Shown piece by piece: positions 55,641-64,000 of a DNA stretch of 64,000 bases; position 1 is the stretch's first letter; every line of letters begins with the position of its first letter. Source of the DNA: Prorocentrum cordatum (taxonomy: Eukaryota > Sar > Dinophyceae > Prorocentrales > Prorocentraceae); assembly GCA_963575745.1 (NCBI GenBank), contig CAUYUJ010014323.1:203393-267392 (forward strand). Reading direction: 5' to 3'. Made by a program: the position numbers and the translations under genes. The notes under the pieces were generated by a model. It searched no databases, was not told the DNA's origin, and saw only the letters and a list, made by a program, of their open reading frames with translations.

Positions 55641-56460
55641 TGCGGCTTAGGGATCCACCCTGGGCCGAAAACACCCAGGCGGCCTCCGGGGGCCTCCAGG
55701 GGCCGCCAAAACAAATGCGGCCTCCAGAAGCCGAACATCCATTCCTGGCATCCACACTGAGCCGAAAATTACCCCGGCGAAGGACCCAACCATATGCAGT
55801 TGTGAGTACCGCAATTATGAGTATATTCTTCGGTGGTGCCCACGAACCGCATGGGGGGTCTAAGTGTGGACGAGTCTGCGTGCGAGCGAATATAGTTGCA
55901 CGAATGCGATCATGGCTACGCCTCGTGTAAATGTATATGAATGTGAATGGTTCGGGTATGCCTGTCTGTGCGCTCGTGACACTGAGCGTGGCCGCCGCAG
56001 AAAGCTTCCGCGGGGGCCCCGGGGGCAGCGCCCGCGCGCCGCGACGCCCATGTCGGCGCGCCCCTCGCGAGGATCGCGCCCGCTTCCTTCCCTTCTTTTC
56101 CTCCCTCGTTGCCCGCGCACTCCAAAATCCAAACGCTGCGGGCGCAGCGCGGCGCGGAGTCCCCGCGACGCGCGCCGGTCGCCCCGGAAGGGCCCCAGCG
56201 ACGAGCGCGGGTCGTCCGCTGCGCGGAGCAAAGAGAGCTAGCTAGCTAGCTGGCTGGCTGATAGCGGGCGAGGCTCTGACCGCTGGGCAGAGCGACGACG
56301 GGCGAGCGAGGCGCAGGGAAGAACGCAGCACGGAGTTCCCGCGACGCGCGCCGGTCGCCCCGGGAGGGTCCCAGCGACGCGCGCGGGTCGTCCGCGGCGC
56401 GAGGCCAAACAATTCGTTCGGCAGTCGAGAGAAGCCGCGGCTCGGGGGGCGCTCCTCAGG

Positions 56461-57240
56461 TCAGACCTCGCGGATCAACTCGGTGAAGCCGAGCTCCCCA
56501 GCGAGGGCCGTCGCCTCCCTCCTGCACCGCTTCGCGCGCGCCGCAAACAGCTTCAGCTGCTTCCGCAAGCCCTCCGGCGGCCCTGCCAGGAAGAACTCGA
56601 TGCGCGGCGCCCGCATGAGCAGGAGGTCCTCGTGGCGCGTGGCGCGCGAGAGCAGCGCGTGCAGCTCCAGCCACCAGTCGTCGCCCTTCTTCTTGCCGTT
56701 CCCGACCTCGTGGCGGCCGCAGTCCAGGATCACGCCTGGGCGACGTCGGCCGAGGGGGCAGCGCGCCAGACAGCCGACGGCCCATGCAGGGCGAGAGTCC
56801 ACAGGACTGAGAGATGGTCCGTCTGCAGACCGCTCGCGCCCAGTAGGTTCGGCTGCGGACCGCCCAGGGGCGCCGCCCCCTCGCCCCGTCGCCTTCTGGC
56901 ATGGCGCGCCCCTGGCACGCCGCCGCGGTGATGGCCCTGCCGTGCGAGAACAGGGGCCCGCCCGGGTGACATTGGAGGCGCGGAAGGTGAACGGCTCCGA
57001 CGTGCAGGGCTCGATGAACACCAGCGGGCCCGCGAGGCCACCCGTGAGGCTGTCGTCGCGGCGCTTCAGGTCGTCCACGAAGGGCGCGCTCGCGTACTTC
57101 TCCACGCGCACCCAGAACACCAGCGGCAAGCGCTTCAGATAAATCATGTTCCCCCCGTCTCTCTCGGCATTCTGGGCGTCGCCCCGATCCCGAGGGCCCG
57201 CGACGACGCGCGCGATCTGCCCGTCGGCGCCCTTGACAAT
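56461..57240 (-). pseudogene. PIF1-like helicase C-terminus, copy A (broken)
   Basis: The C-terminal part of an SF1B (PIF1-type) DNA helicase, related to copy B at 59765-60950. It reads IVKGADGQIARVV, LPLVFWVRVEKY, LVFIEPCTSEPFTFRA, then (other frame) RAITAAACQGRAM, corresponding to helicase motif V, then GVILDCGRHEV and ELHALLSRATRHEDLLLMRA, corresponding to motif VI, ending LGFTELIREV. Compared with copy B, a base is missing in a C run near 56945 (GGGCCCCTGTTC against GGGCCCCCCGTTC), shifting the frame, and the GC intron donor of copy B is replaced (ATGCCAGAAGG against ATGGGCGAAGG). The N-terminal helicase core is missing; the 90-bp array starts directly at its 5' edge (57240). Confidence 0.7.
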
Positions 57241-58330
57241 GGGGCCGCGAAACGTGCGAGGGGCGTGGCGAAATGTGCGTGGGGGGCGCGCGCGGCCGGT
57301 GGCACTGGAGCCATCGGTGGAGCTCCCTATGGGGCCACGAAGCGTGTGAGGGGTGTGCCGAAATGGGCGTGGGGGGCACGTGCGGGCGGCGGCGCTGGGG
57401 CCTTCGGTGGAGCTCCCTATGGGGCCACGAAATGTATGAAGGGTGTGCCGACATGGGCGTGGGGTGCGCATGCGGGCGGCGGCGCTGGGGCCTTCGGTGG
57501 AGCTCCCTATGGGGCCGCGAAGCGTGTGCGGGGTGTGCCGAAATGGGCGTGGGGGACACGTGCGGGCGGTGGCACTGGGGCCTTCGGTGGAGCTCCATAT
57601 GGGTCCACGAAACGCGCGATGGGGTGTGCCGACATGCGCGCGTGGGGGGCGCGCGCGGGCGGTGGCACTGGGGCCATCGGTGGAGCTCCCTATGGGTCCA
57701 CGAAACGCGTGATGGGGTGTGCCGACATGCGCGCGTGGGGGGCGCGCGCGGGCGGTGGCGCCGGGGCCATCGGTGGAGCTCCCTATGGGGCCACGAAGCG
57801 TTTGAGGGGTGTGCCGAATTGTGCGTGGGGGGCGCATGCGGGCGGTGGCACTGGGGCCTTCGGTGGAGCTCCCTATGGGGCCACGAAACGTGTGAGGGGT
57901 GTGCCGAAATGGGCGCGGGGGGGCGCATGCGGGCGGCGGCACTGGGGCCTTCGGTGGGGCTCCTCGTGAGGCCACGAAGCGTGTGAAGGGCGTGCCGAAC
58001 TGGATGTGGGGGGCGCATGCGGGCGGTGGCACTGGGGCCTTCGGTGGAGCTCCCTATGGGGCTACGAAGCGTGTGAGGGGTGTGCCGAGATGGGTGTGCG
58101 GGGCGCATGCGGGCGGTGGCACTGGGGCCTTCGGTGGGGCCCCCTATAGGGCCGCGAAATGTATGATGGGGTGTGCCGAAATGCGCATGGGGAACGCACG
58201 CGGGCGGTGGCACTGGGGCCTTCAGTGGAGTTCCCTGTGGGGCCACGAAACGTGCGAGGGATGTGCCGAAATCGGCGTCGGGGACGCATGCGGGCGGTGA
58301 CGCTGGGGCCTACGGGGCCACGAAGCGCGT
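57241..58330. repeat. 90-bp tandem array, about 12 copies
   Basis: Unit: ggtggcactggggccttcgg, tggagctccctatggggcca, cgaaacgtgtgaggggtgtg, then ccgaaatgggcgtggggggcgcatgcgggc. Because 90 is a multiple of 3, all frames stay open for long distances: plus GGAPYGATKRVRGVPKWAW, minus HASWPHRELHRRPQCHRPH. I treat these as repeat translations. Confidence 0.93.
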
Positions 58331-59180
58331 GAGAGGTGTGCTGACATGGGTGATGATGCTGGTGATGATGGCGGTCGTGGTGATGATGACGGTGATGATG
58401 ATGACGACGATGGGGATGATGACGCTGGCGGTGATGATGATGATGATGATGATGACGATGATGATGATGCGGGGAGGAGAGAGGAAGGCGGAGGAGGAGG
58501 GGGAGGAGGAGAGGAGAGGAGAGGAGGAGGAGGAGCGGAACGCGGGGCGACGTCTCTTCAAAACGAAGACCCAACGCCACAGGATGGTTGGGGGAAAAAA
58601 CACCAGATGGCCTCCAGAGGCCGAACACCTCTCCTGGGATCCACCCTGGACAAAACGACGAGACGGCCTCCAGATGTCTCCAGGGGCAAAATAATCGAGG
58701 CGGCTTCCAAAGGCAGAGAAACCGCATCCTGGGCCCCCCCTGGACAGAGCAAACTGAACCCGGCGAAGGACCCATCCATATGCAGTTGTGAATGCAGCAG
58801 TTGCGATGATTTCCTTCGGCGGAGCTCCCTAGTCGCGCGCGAACGCAGCCGCTGCGGCCTTCGGTGGAGCCCCCCATGGGGCCGCAAAGCGTGCGAGGGG
58901 TCGGCCGACATGGGGGTGGGCCGCGCGCTGGCGCAGCCACTGGGGCCTTCGGCGGAGCTCCCTATGGGGCCTAAAATTCGCCTGGCGAAAGACCCAACCA
59001 TATGCAGTTGCGAGTGCCGCAATTGTGAATATCTTCTTCGGTGGCGCTCCCTATGGGGCCACGAACCGGGTGAGGGGCGCGCCGAACTGTGGCGGGGTGC
59101 ACAACGCACAGGAATACGATAGGTCGAATTACGAGAGACTGAGCGCGGGTGAGTCAGAGCGCGAGTGAGTCTGAGTGTGA
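58331..59180. repeat. unit tail: GATGAT tract, GGAGGA tract and low-copy block
   Basis: (GATGAT)n at about 58345-58470, (GGAGGA)n at 58475-58540, then 58550-59100 with two copies of CCGGCGAAGGACCC(A)..CCATATGCAGTTG (58760 and 58985) and single 90-bp-family units (58848-58950, 59030-59090). No gene recognised. Confidence 0.75.
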
Positions 59181-59764
59181 ATGAGTCTGCGTGCGAATGA
59201 AAATATTTGCGTGGGTGCGATCATGGCTACGCCTAATGTAAATGTTGACGAATGTGAATGGTTCGAGCATGCCTGTCCGAACACTCGCGACACTGAGCGC
59301 GGCCGCCGCGGGCAGCTTCCGCGGGAAACCCGACGGCAGCGCCCGCGCGCCGCGACGCCCATGTCGGCGCGCCCCTCGCGAGGATCGCACCCGCTTCCGC
59401 CCCTTCTTTTCCCCCCTCTTCGCCTGCGCACTCCAGATATCCAAGGCTGCGGGCGCAGCGCAGCGCGGAGTCCCCGCGACCCGCGCAGCTCGCCCTGAGG
59501 GGTCCCAGCGACGCGCGCGGGTCGCCCGCTGCGAGGCGCAAAGAAAGCCAGCTGGCTGGCCGACAGCGGGCAAGGCTCTGGTCGCTAGGCAGAGCGACAA
59601 CGGGCGAGCGAGGCGCTGGGCAGGACGCAGCACGGAGCTCCCACGACGCGCGCTGGTCGCCCCGAGAGGGCCCCAGAGACGCGCGCGGGTCGTCCGCGGC
59701 GCGAAACCAGACAAGTAGCTGGACAGTCGAGAGAAGGCGCGGCTCGCGCGGGGCGCTCCTCAGG

Positions 59765-60950
59765 TCAGGCCTCGCGGATAAACTCGGCGAAGCCGAGCTC
59801 CCTGGCGAGGGCCGTCGCCCCCCTTCTGCGCCGCTTCGTGCGCGCCGCAAACTGCTCCAGCTGCTTCCGCAAGCCCTCCGGCGGCCCTGCCAGGAAGAAC
59901 TCGACGCGCGGCGCCCGCGTGAGCAGGAGGTCCTCGTGGCGCGTGGCGCGCGAGAGCAGCGCATAGAGCTCCAGCCACCGGTCGTCGCCCTCCTTCCTGC
60001 CGTCCCCGACTTCGCGGCGGCCGCAATCCAGGATCACGCCTGGGCGACGTCGGCCGGGGGGGCAGCGCGCCGGACAGCCGACGGCCCAGGGCGAGAGTCC
60101 ACGGGATCGAGGTCTGGCTGCGGACTGCTCGCGCCCAGCAGGTCTCGCCGTAAACTGCCCCAGAGCGCTGTCTCCTCGCCCCGTCGCCTTCGCCCATGGC
60201 GCGCCCCTGGCACGCCGCCGTGGCGATGGCCCTGCCGCGCGAGAACGGGGGGCCCGTTCGGGCGACCTTGGAGGCGCGGAAGGCGAACGGCTCCGACGCA
60301 CGAGGCTCGATGAACACCAGCTGGCCCGCGAGGTCCCCCGTGAGGCTGTCGTCGCGGCGCTTGAGGTCGCCCACGAAGGGCGCGCGCGTGCACTTCTCCA
60401 TGCGCGCCCAGAACCCCAGCGGCAAGTGCTTCAGATAGATCCTCTTCTCCCCGTCTCTCTCGGCCTAATCTACGTCGCCCCGATCTCGAGGGTCCACGGC
60501 GATGTGCACGATCTGCCCTTCGGCATCCTTGACGAGGCCGTTCTTGGGGTCCAGCGCCTCCAGGAGCCGGATCCGCATGCCCGCGTGCACCGGGGGCAGT
60601 CCGCGCATGCCACCAGCGTTCTTCGGGTTGGCACAGTTCATCATCTTGGCGGCGCCCTTCCTGCTCATCACCGGGGCAGAAATGTCAGCGGCCTGCGCGA
60701 GGAAGAGGGACTTCTTCAGGACGCCCGCGTCCCGCTGGGCCCGCGCGTTCATCCAGCGCGCCACGGTGCCCCAGTAGGACCCAATCATGTGGCCGTTCTG
60801 GAACCTTTCCTCCCGGAGTCTGCGATCATCGGGTTTCAGCTGCGCGGCGTTCCACGTGGCCCGGGTGGCCGGCGGGGCCTGCTTCCCCAGCTGACCGGAG
60901 CCGCCGCCGGACGAAGACGACGACGGCGACGCCGACATCCACCAGGCCAC
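59765..60950 (-). pseudogene. PIF1-like helicase C-terminus, copy B, with GC-AG intron
   Basis: The C-terminal domain of a PIF1-type helicase, a 5'-3' DNA unwinding enzyme family greatly expanded in dinoflagellates. Upstream exon 60194-60950: CANPKNAGGMRGLPPVHAGMR, KNGLVKDAEGQIVHIAVD, then a TAG at 60465-60467, then in phase IYLKHLPLGFWARMEKC, LVFIEPRASEPFAFRA and AIATAACQGRAM (motif V region). An intron at 60040-60193 (154 nt) starts GC and ends AG. Joining gives CQGRAM-GVILDCGRREV in frame, then ELYALLSRATRHEDLLLTRA (motif VI region) and the end GFAEFIREA (59765). Walker A and B motifs are not in this window. One nonsense codon is the only defect seen, but the N-terminal helicase core is absent, so I call it a fragment. 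Confidence 0.72.
60040..60193 (-). other. candidate GC-AG intron in helicase copy B
   Basis: Donor ATGG|GCGAAG and acceptor CGCCCAG|GCGTGATC. Splicing restores the frame between helicase motifs V and VI. GC donors are common in dinoflagellate introns. Confidence 0.6.
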
Positions 60951-61044
60951 TCCTCCACCGCTCGTTTACGGCGACCACGGCGAGAACACCGGAAAGACCC
61001 CCGCTGGTGGAATGGAACCTCCCGCACATGCAACGCAAAATCCA

Positions 61045-61140
61045 ATTGCGCTGGGGGAGCGGGCCTCCTCCTCCTCCTTCTCCTCCTCCTCCTCCCCCTC
61101 CCCCTCCCCCTCCCCCGCCTCCTCCTCCTCCCCAGAGGTC
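61045..61140. repeat. CTCCTC/CCCCCTC pyrimidine tract
   Basis: (CTCCTC)n and (CCCTCC)n between the helicase fragment and the second 90-bp array. Confidence 0.9.
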
Positions 61141-61164
61141 AGGAGCTGTTCCTTGAGACCTTGA

Positions 61165-61950
61165 ATGTGGCGGGCGCATGCTGACGGTGGCACTGAGGCC
61201 CTCGGTGGAGCTCCCTTTGGGGCCGCGAAACGCGCGAGGGGCGTGCCGAAGTGGGCGGGGGGGGGGGGGGGGCGCATGTGGACGGCGGCGCTGGGGCCTT
61301 CGGTGGAGCTCCCTGCGGGGCCACGAAGCGCGCGAAGGGCGTGCCGAAGTGGGTGGGGGGGGGGCGCATGTGGGCGGTGGCTCTGGGGCCTTCGGCGGAG
61401 CTCCCTATGGGGCCGCGAAGCGCGCGAGGGGTGTGCCGAAGTGGGGTGGGGGGGGCGCATGTGGACGGCGGCGCTGGGACCTTCGGTGGAGCTCTCTGTG
61501 GGGCCACGAAACGTGCGAGGGGGGTGCCGAAGTAGGTGGGGGGGGGGCGCATGTGGACGGTGGCACTGGAGCCATCGGTGGAGCCCCCTATGGGGCCACG
61601 AAGCGCGCAAAGGGCGTGCCGAAGTGGGTGGGGGGGGGGGCGCGTGTGGACGGTGGCGCTGGGGCCTTAGGTGGAGCTCCCTATGGGGCCACGAAACTTG
61701 TGAGGGGTGTGCCGAAATGGGTGCGCGTGACGCATGCGGGCGGTGGCACTGGGGCCTTCGGTGGAGTTCCCTGCGGGGCCACGAAACGCGTGAGGGGTGC
61801 GCCGAAGTGGGCGGGGGGGGGGGCGCATGTGGACGGTGGCACTGGGGCCTTCGGTGGAGCTCCCTGTGGGGCCACGAAACGCGGGAGCGGCGCGCCGAAG
61901 TGGGTGGGCGGGTGAAGGGGGAGGGGGGGGGGGGGGGGGGCGCCGAAGTG
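61165..61950. repeat. second 90-bp-family array, about 8 copies
   Basis: The 57241-58330 unit with longer G runs (GGGCGGGGGGGGGGGGGGCGCATGTGGACGG), so units are 88-95 bp. Variable G-run lengths break the frames. Confidence 0.92.
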
Positions 61951-61959
61951 GGTGTGGCT

Positions 61960-62318
61960 GACGCATGCGATGATGGTGATGATGAGTGCCATGATGACGA
62001 TGGCGACGATGATGGCGGCGCTGATGATGCTGATGTTGGGAGGGGGAAGAGGGGGAGGAGGAGAGGAGAGGAGGATAATGCGGGGCGACGTCTCTTCAAA
62101 ACGAGGACCCAACACCACAGGATGGTCGGGGGAAAAGTTTGCGGGGCGCGCCGACATGAGGGGTGGAACCGCATGCGAACGCAGCCACTGGGGCCTTCTG
62201 CGGAGCCCCCAATGGAGCCACAAAACGTTCGAAGGCGCGCCGAAACTTGGGCGGAACCGCGTGCAAGCGCAGCCGCTGGGGCCTTCGATGGAGCTTTCTA
62301 TGGGGCCACCAAGCGTGC
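61960..62318. repeat. GATGAT / GGAGGA tail and dispersed 90-bp units
   Basis: (GATGATG)n at 61966-62035, GGGGGAGGAGAGGAG at 62040-62075, the CGACGTCTCTTCAAAACGA block, then two diverged units (GCATGCGAACGCAGCC.CTGGGGCCTTC). Confidence 0.8.
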
Positions 62319-62980
62319 GATGTGTGTGTGTGTGTGTGTGTGTGCGTGTGTGTGTGTGTGTGTGCGTGTGTGTGTGTGCGTGTGCGTGCGTGCGTGCGTG
62401 CGCGTGCGCGTGCGCGTGCGCGTGCGCGTGCGCGTGCGCGTGCGCGTGCGCGTGCGCGTGCGCGTGTGCGTGCGCGTGCGCGTGCGCGTGCGTGTGCGTG
62501 TGCGTGTGCGTGTGCGTGTGCGTGTGCGTGTGCGTGTGCGTGTGCGTGTGCGTGTGCGTGTGCGTGTGCGTGCGTGTGCGTGTGCGTGTGCGTGTGCGCG
62601 TGCGCGTGTGCGTGTGCGTGTGCGTGTGCGTGTGCGTGTGTGCGTGTGCGTGTGCGTGTGCGTGTGCGGTGCGTGTGCGTGTGCGTGTGCGTGTGCGTGT
62701 GTGCGCGTGCGCGTGCGCGTGCGTGCGCGTGCGCGTGCGCGTGCGCGTGCGCGTGCGCGTGCGCGCGTGTGCGTGTGTGCGTGTGCGTGTGCGTGTGCGT
62801 GTGCGTGTGTGCGTGTGCGTGTGCGTGTGCGTGTGTGCGTGTGCGTGTGCGTGTGCGTGTGTGCGTGTGCGTGTGCGTGTGCGTGTGCGTGTGCGTGTGC
62901 GTGTGCGTGCGCGTGTGCGTGTGCGCGCGCGCGTGCGCGTGCGCGTGCGCGCGCGCGTGGTGGTGTGTGTGTGTGTGTGT

Positions 62981-63025
<45 letters not shown>

Positions 63026-63032
63026 TGCGTGC

Positions 63033-63068
<36 letters not shown>

Positions 63069-63095
63069 GTGTGCGTGCGCGCGTGCGTGCGTATG
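62319..63095. repeat. (GT)n / (GCGTGT)n / (GCGC GT)n tract
   Basis: About 780 bases of alternating purine-pyrimidine sequence: GT, GCGTGTGCGT and GCGCGTGCGC blocks. Very long Cys-Val-Arg and His-Thr ORFs on both strands are repeat translations. The tract is Z-DNA prone. Confidence 0.97.
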
Positions 63096-63618
63096 TGCGC
63101 CGACATGGGGCGGGGGGAACCGCGCGCGAACGCAGCCGCCGGCACCGTTGGTGGGCCCCCATGGGGCCGCGGGGCGCGTGAGAGGCGCGCCGACATTGCG
63201 GTGGAACCGCATGCGAACGCAGCCACTGGAGCCTTCGGTGGAGCCCCCTATGGGGCCGCGAAGCGTGTGAGTGGTGTGCCGACATGGTGCTGGCATCGCA
63301 TGCGAACGAAGCCACTGGGGCCTTCGGTGGAACTCCCCATGATGCCACGAAGCGAATGAGGGGTGTGCCGAAATGGTGGTGGAACCGCGTGCGAACGCAG
63401 CCGCTGGGGCCTTCGGCGGGGCCACGAAACGTTTGTGGGGTGTCCCGATATTGGGGGTGGAACCGCGCGCGACCGCAGCCACTAGGGGTTTCGGCGGAGC
63501 CCCCTTATGCGGCCACAAAACTAATGAAGGTTGTTCCGAAATGGAGGTGGAACCGCATGCGAACGCAGCCGCCGGGGCCTTTGGTGGAGTTTCCTATGGG
63601 GCCGCGAAGCGTGTGAAG
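63096..63618. repeat. dispersed 90-bp family units, GAACGCAGCC subfamily
   Basis: Six copies of (G)GTGGAACCGC(A/G)TGCGAACGCAGCC(A/G)CTGGGGCCTTCGG(T/C)GGAGCCCC.TATGGGGCC.CGAA, about 85-90 bp each. Confidence 0.88.
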
Positions 63619-63619
<1 letters not shown>

Positions 63620-63701
<82 letters not shown>

Positions 63702-63830
63702 GTGTGTGTGTGTGTGTGCGTGACTGTGTGTGTGTGAATGTGCGTGTGTGTGTGCGTCGTGCGTGTGTGTTTTGTGTATGTGTGCATGCGTGTGCATGCG
63801 CGTGCACGCGTGGGTGCGCGCGCCGAAATG
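63620..63830. repeat. GT microsatellite
   Basis: (GT)n at about 63622-63720, with imperfect TGTGCGTG/TGCATGCG continuation to 63820. Confidence 0.96.
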
Positions 63831-64000
63831 AGGGGGGGGGGGGGCCCCGCGCGCGAACGCAGCCGCTGGGGACTTCGGCGGAGATCCCCGCGGTGCCGCA
63901 AAATTTGCAAGGGGCGCGGGGCGTGCCAGATGAAGGCGGGGCCGCGTACGAACGCAGCCATTGTGGCCTTCGGCGGGGCCCCCTTCTGGGGCCACGAAAC
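63831..64000. repeat. 90-bp family units at the right edge
   Basis: Two further GCGCGAACGCAGCC.CTGGGGACTTCGGCGGAG-type units; the array probably continues outside the window. Confidence 0.85.

Larger units (their letters stand above)
55641..58590. repeat. segmental duplication, unit 1 (with tail of a preceding unit)
   Basis: 55870-57240 matches 59183-60480: same leader ('gcgatcatggctacgcct'), same GGCGGCCGC-rich block and the same helicase C-terminus. The 90-bp array, GATGAT tract, GGAGGA tract and CGACGTCTCTTCAAAACGA block follow in both units. 55641-55860 matches 58600-59090 (CCTCCAGAGGCCGAACA, CCATATGCAGTTGTGA), so it looks like the tail of a further unit on the left. Confidence 0.8.
59181..62150. 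repeat. segmental duplication, unit 2
   Basis: Same order of blocks as 55870-58590, offset by 3313 bp at the left and about 3540 bp at the right. It has about 680 bp more helicase sequence (60465-61140) and a shorter 90-bp array. The two units differ by many substitutions. Confidence 0.78.

Noticed and set aside
61165-63518. ORFs of 370-700 codons with Cys-Val-Arg, His-Thr or Ala-Cys repeats
   Set aside because: They are translations of GT/GC microsatellite and the 90-bp satellite, open in many frames on both strands.

Overview
The window reads as nuclear DNA of a dinoflagellate, most like Prorocentrum or a relative (inference). It is GC-rich and crowded with microsatellites and tandem arrays. 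It carries many decayed retroelements whose reverse transcriptases use an A-D-D box, a single-exon-like transporter gene, a GC-AG intron in a PIF1-type helicase fragment and a possible relict spliced-leader sequence. No rRNA, tRNA or CRISPR locus was recognised. A 100-base N gap lies at 6401-6500.

Layout. 1-5922 (minus): an 861-residue ORF, one TGA, then a stop-free frame of 1112 codons running off the left edge; neither product is recognised. 6-12 kb: GA, GAT, 27-bp, ATAC and about 96-bp repeat arrays. 12.1-18 kb (minus): a badly decayed LINE (endonuclease and reverse transcriptase), split by a CAGCCT hexamer array and a ~73-bp array. 18.4-20 kb: two short inverted-repeat elements with 5-bp target duplications. 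21.2-22.9 kb (minus): an MFS transporter, the only clear cellular gene. 25-29 kb: two related 73-bp arrays and other repeats. 31.5-38.7 kb (minus): a second LINE, preceded by two ORFs, one with a ubiquitin-like domain. 39.36-42.41 kb (minus): a small LTR retrotransposon with matched 146-bp LTRs, primer-binding site and polypurine tract, carrying gag but no polymerase. 43.3-46.2 kb (minus): a third LINE. 51.4-51.9 kb (plus): a LINE C-terminal fragment. 53.2-54.5 kb (minus): a Ty1/copia RNase H with a membrane-anchored tail. 55.6-64 kb: a tandem segmental duplication carrying two PIF1-like helicase C-termini, 90-bp arrays and long GT/GC tracts.

Almost every coding-like segment lies on the minus strand, as in the unidirectional gene clusters of dinoflagellates. 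Six long frames are each cut by a single in-frame stop codon, and most retroelement ORFs also carry 1-nt frameshifts. Decay is the simplest reading. The ubiquitin-like ORF next to a LINE and the tandem ORF pair at the left edge are the best candidates for something undescribed.
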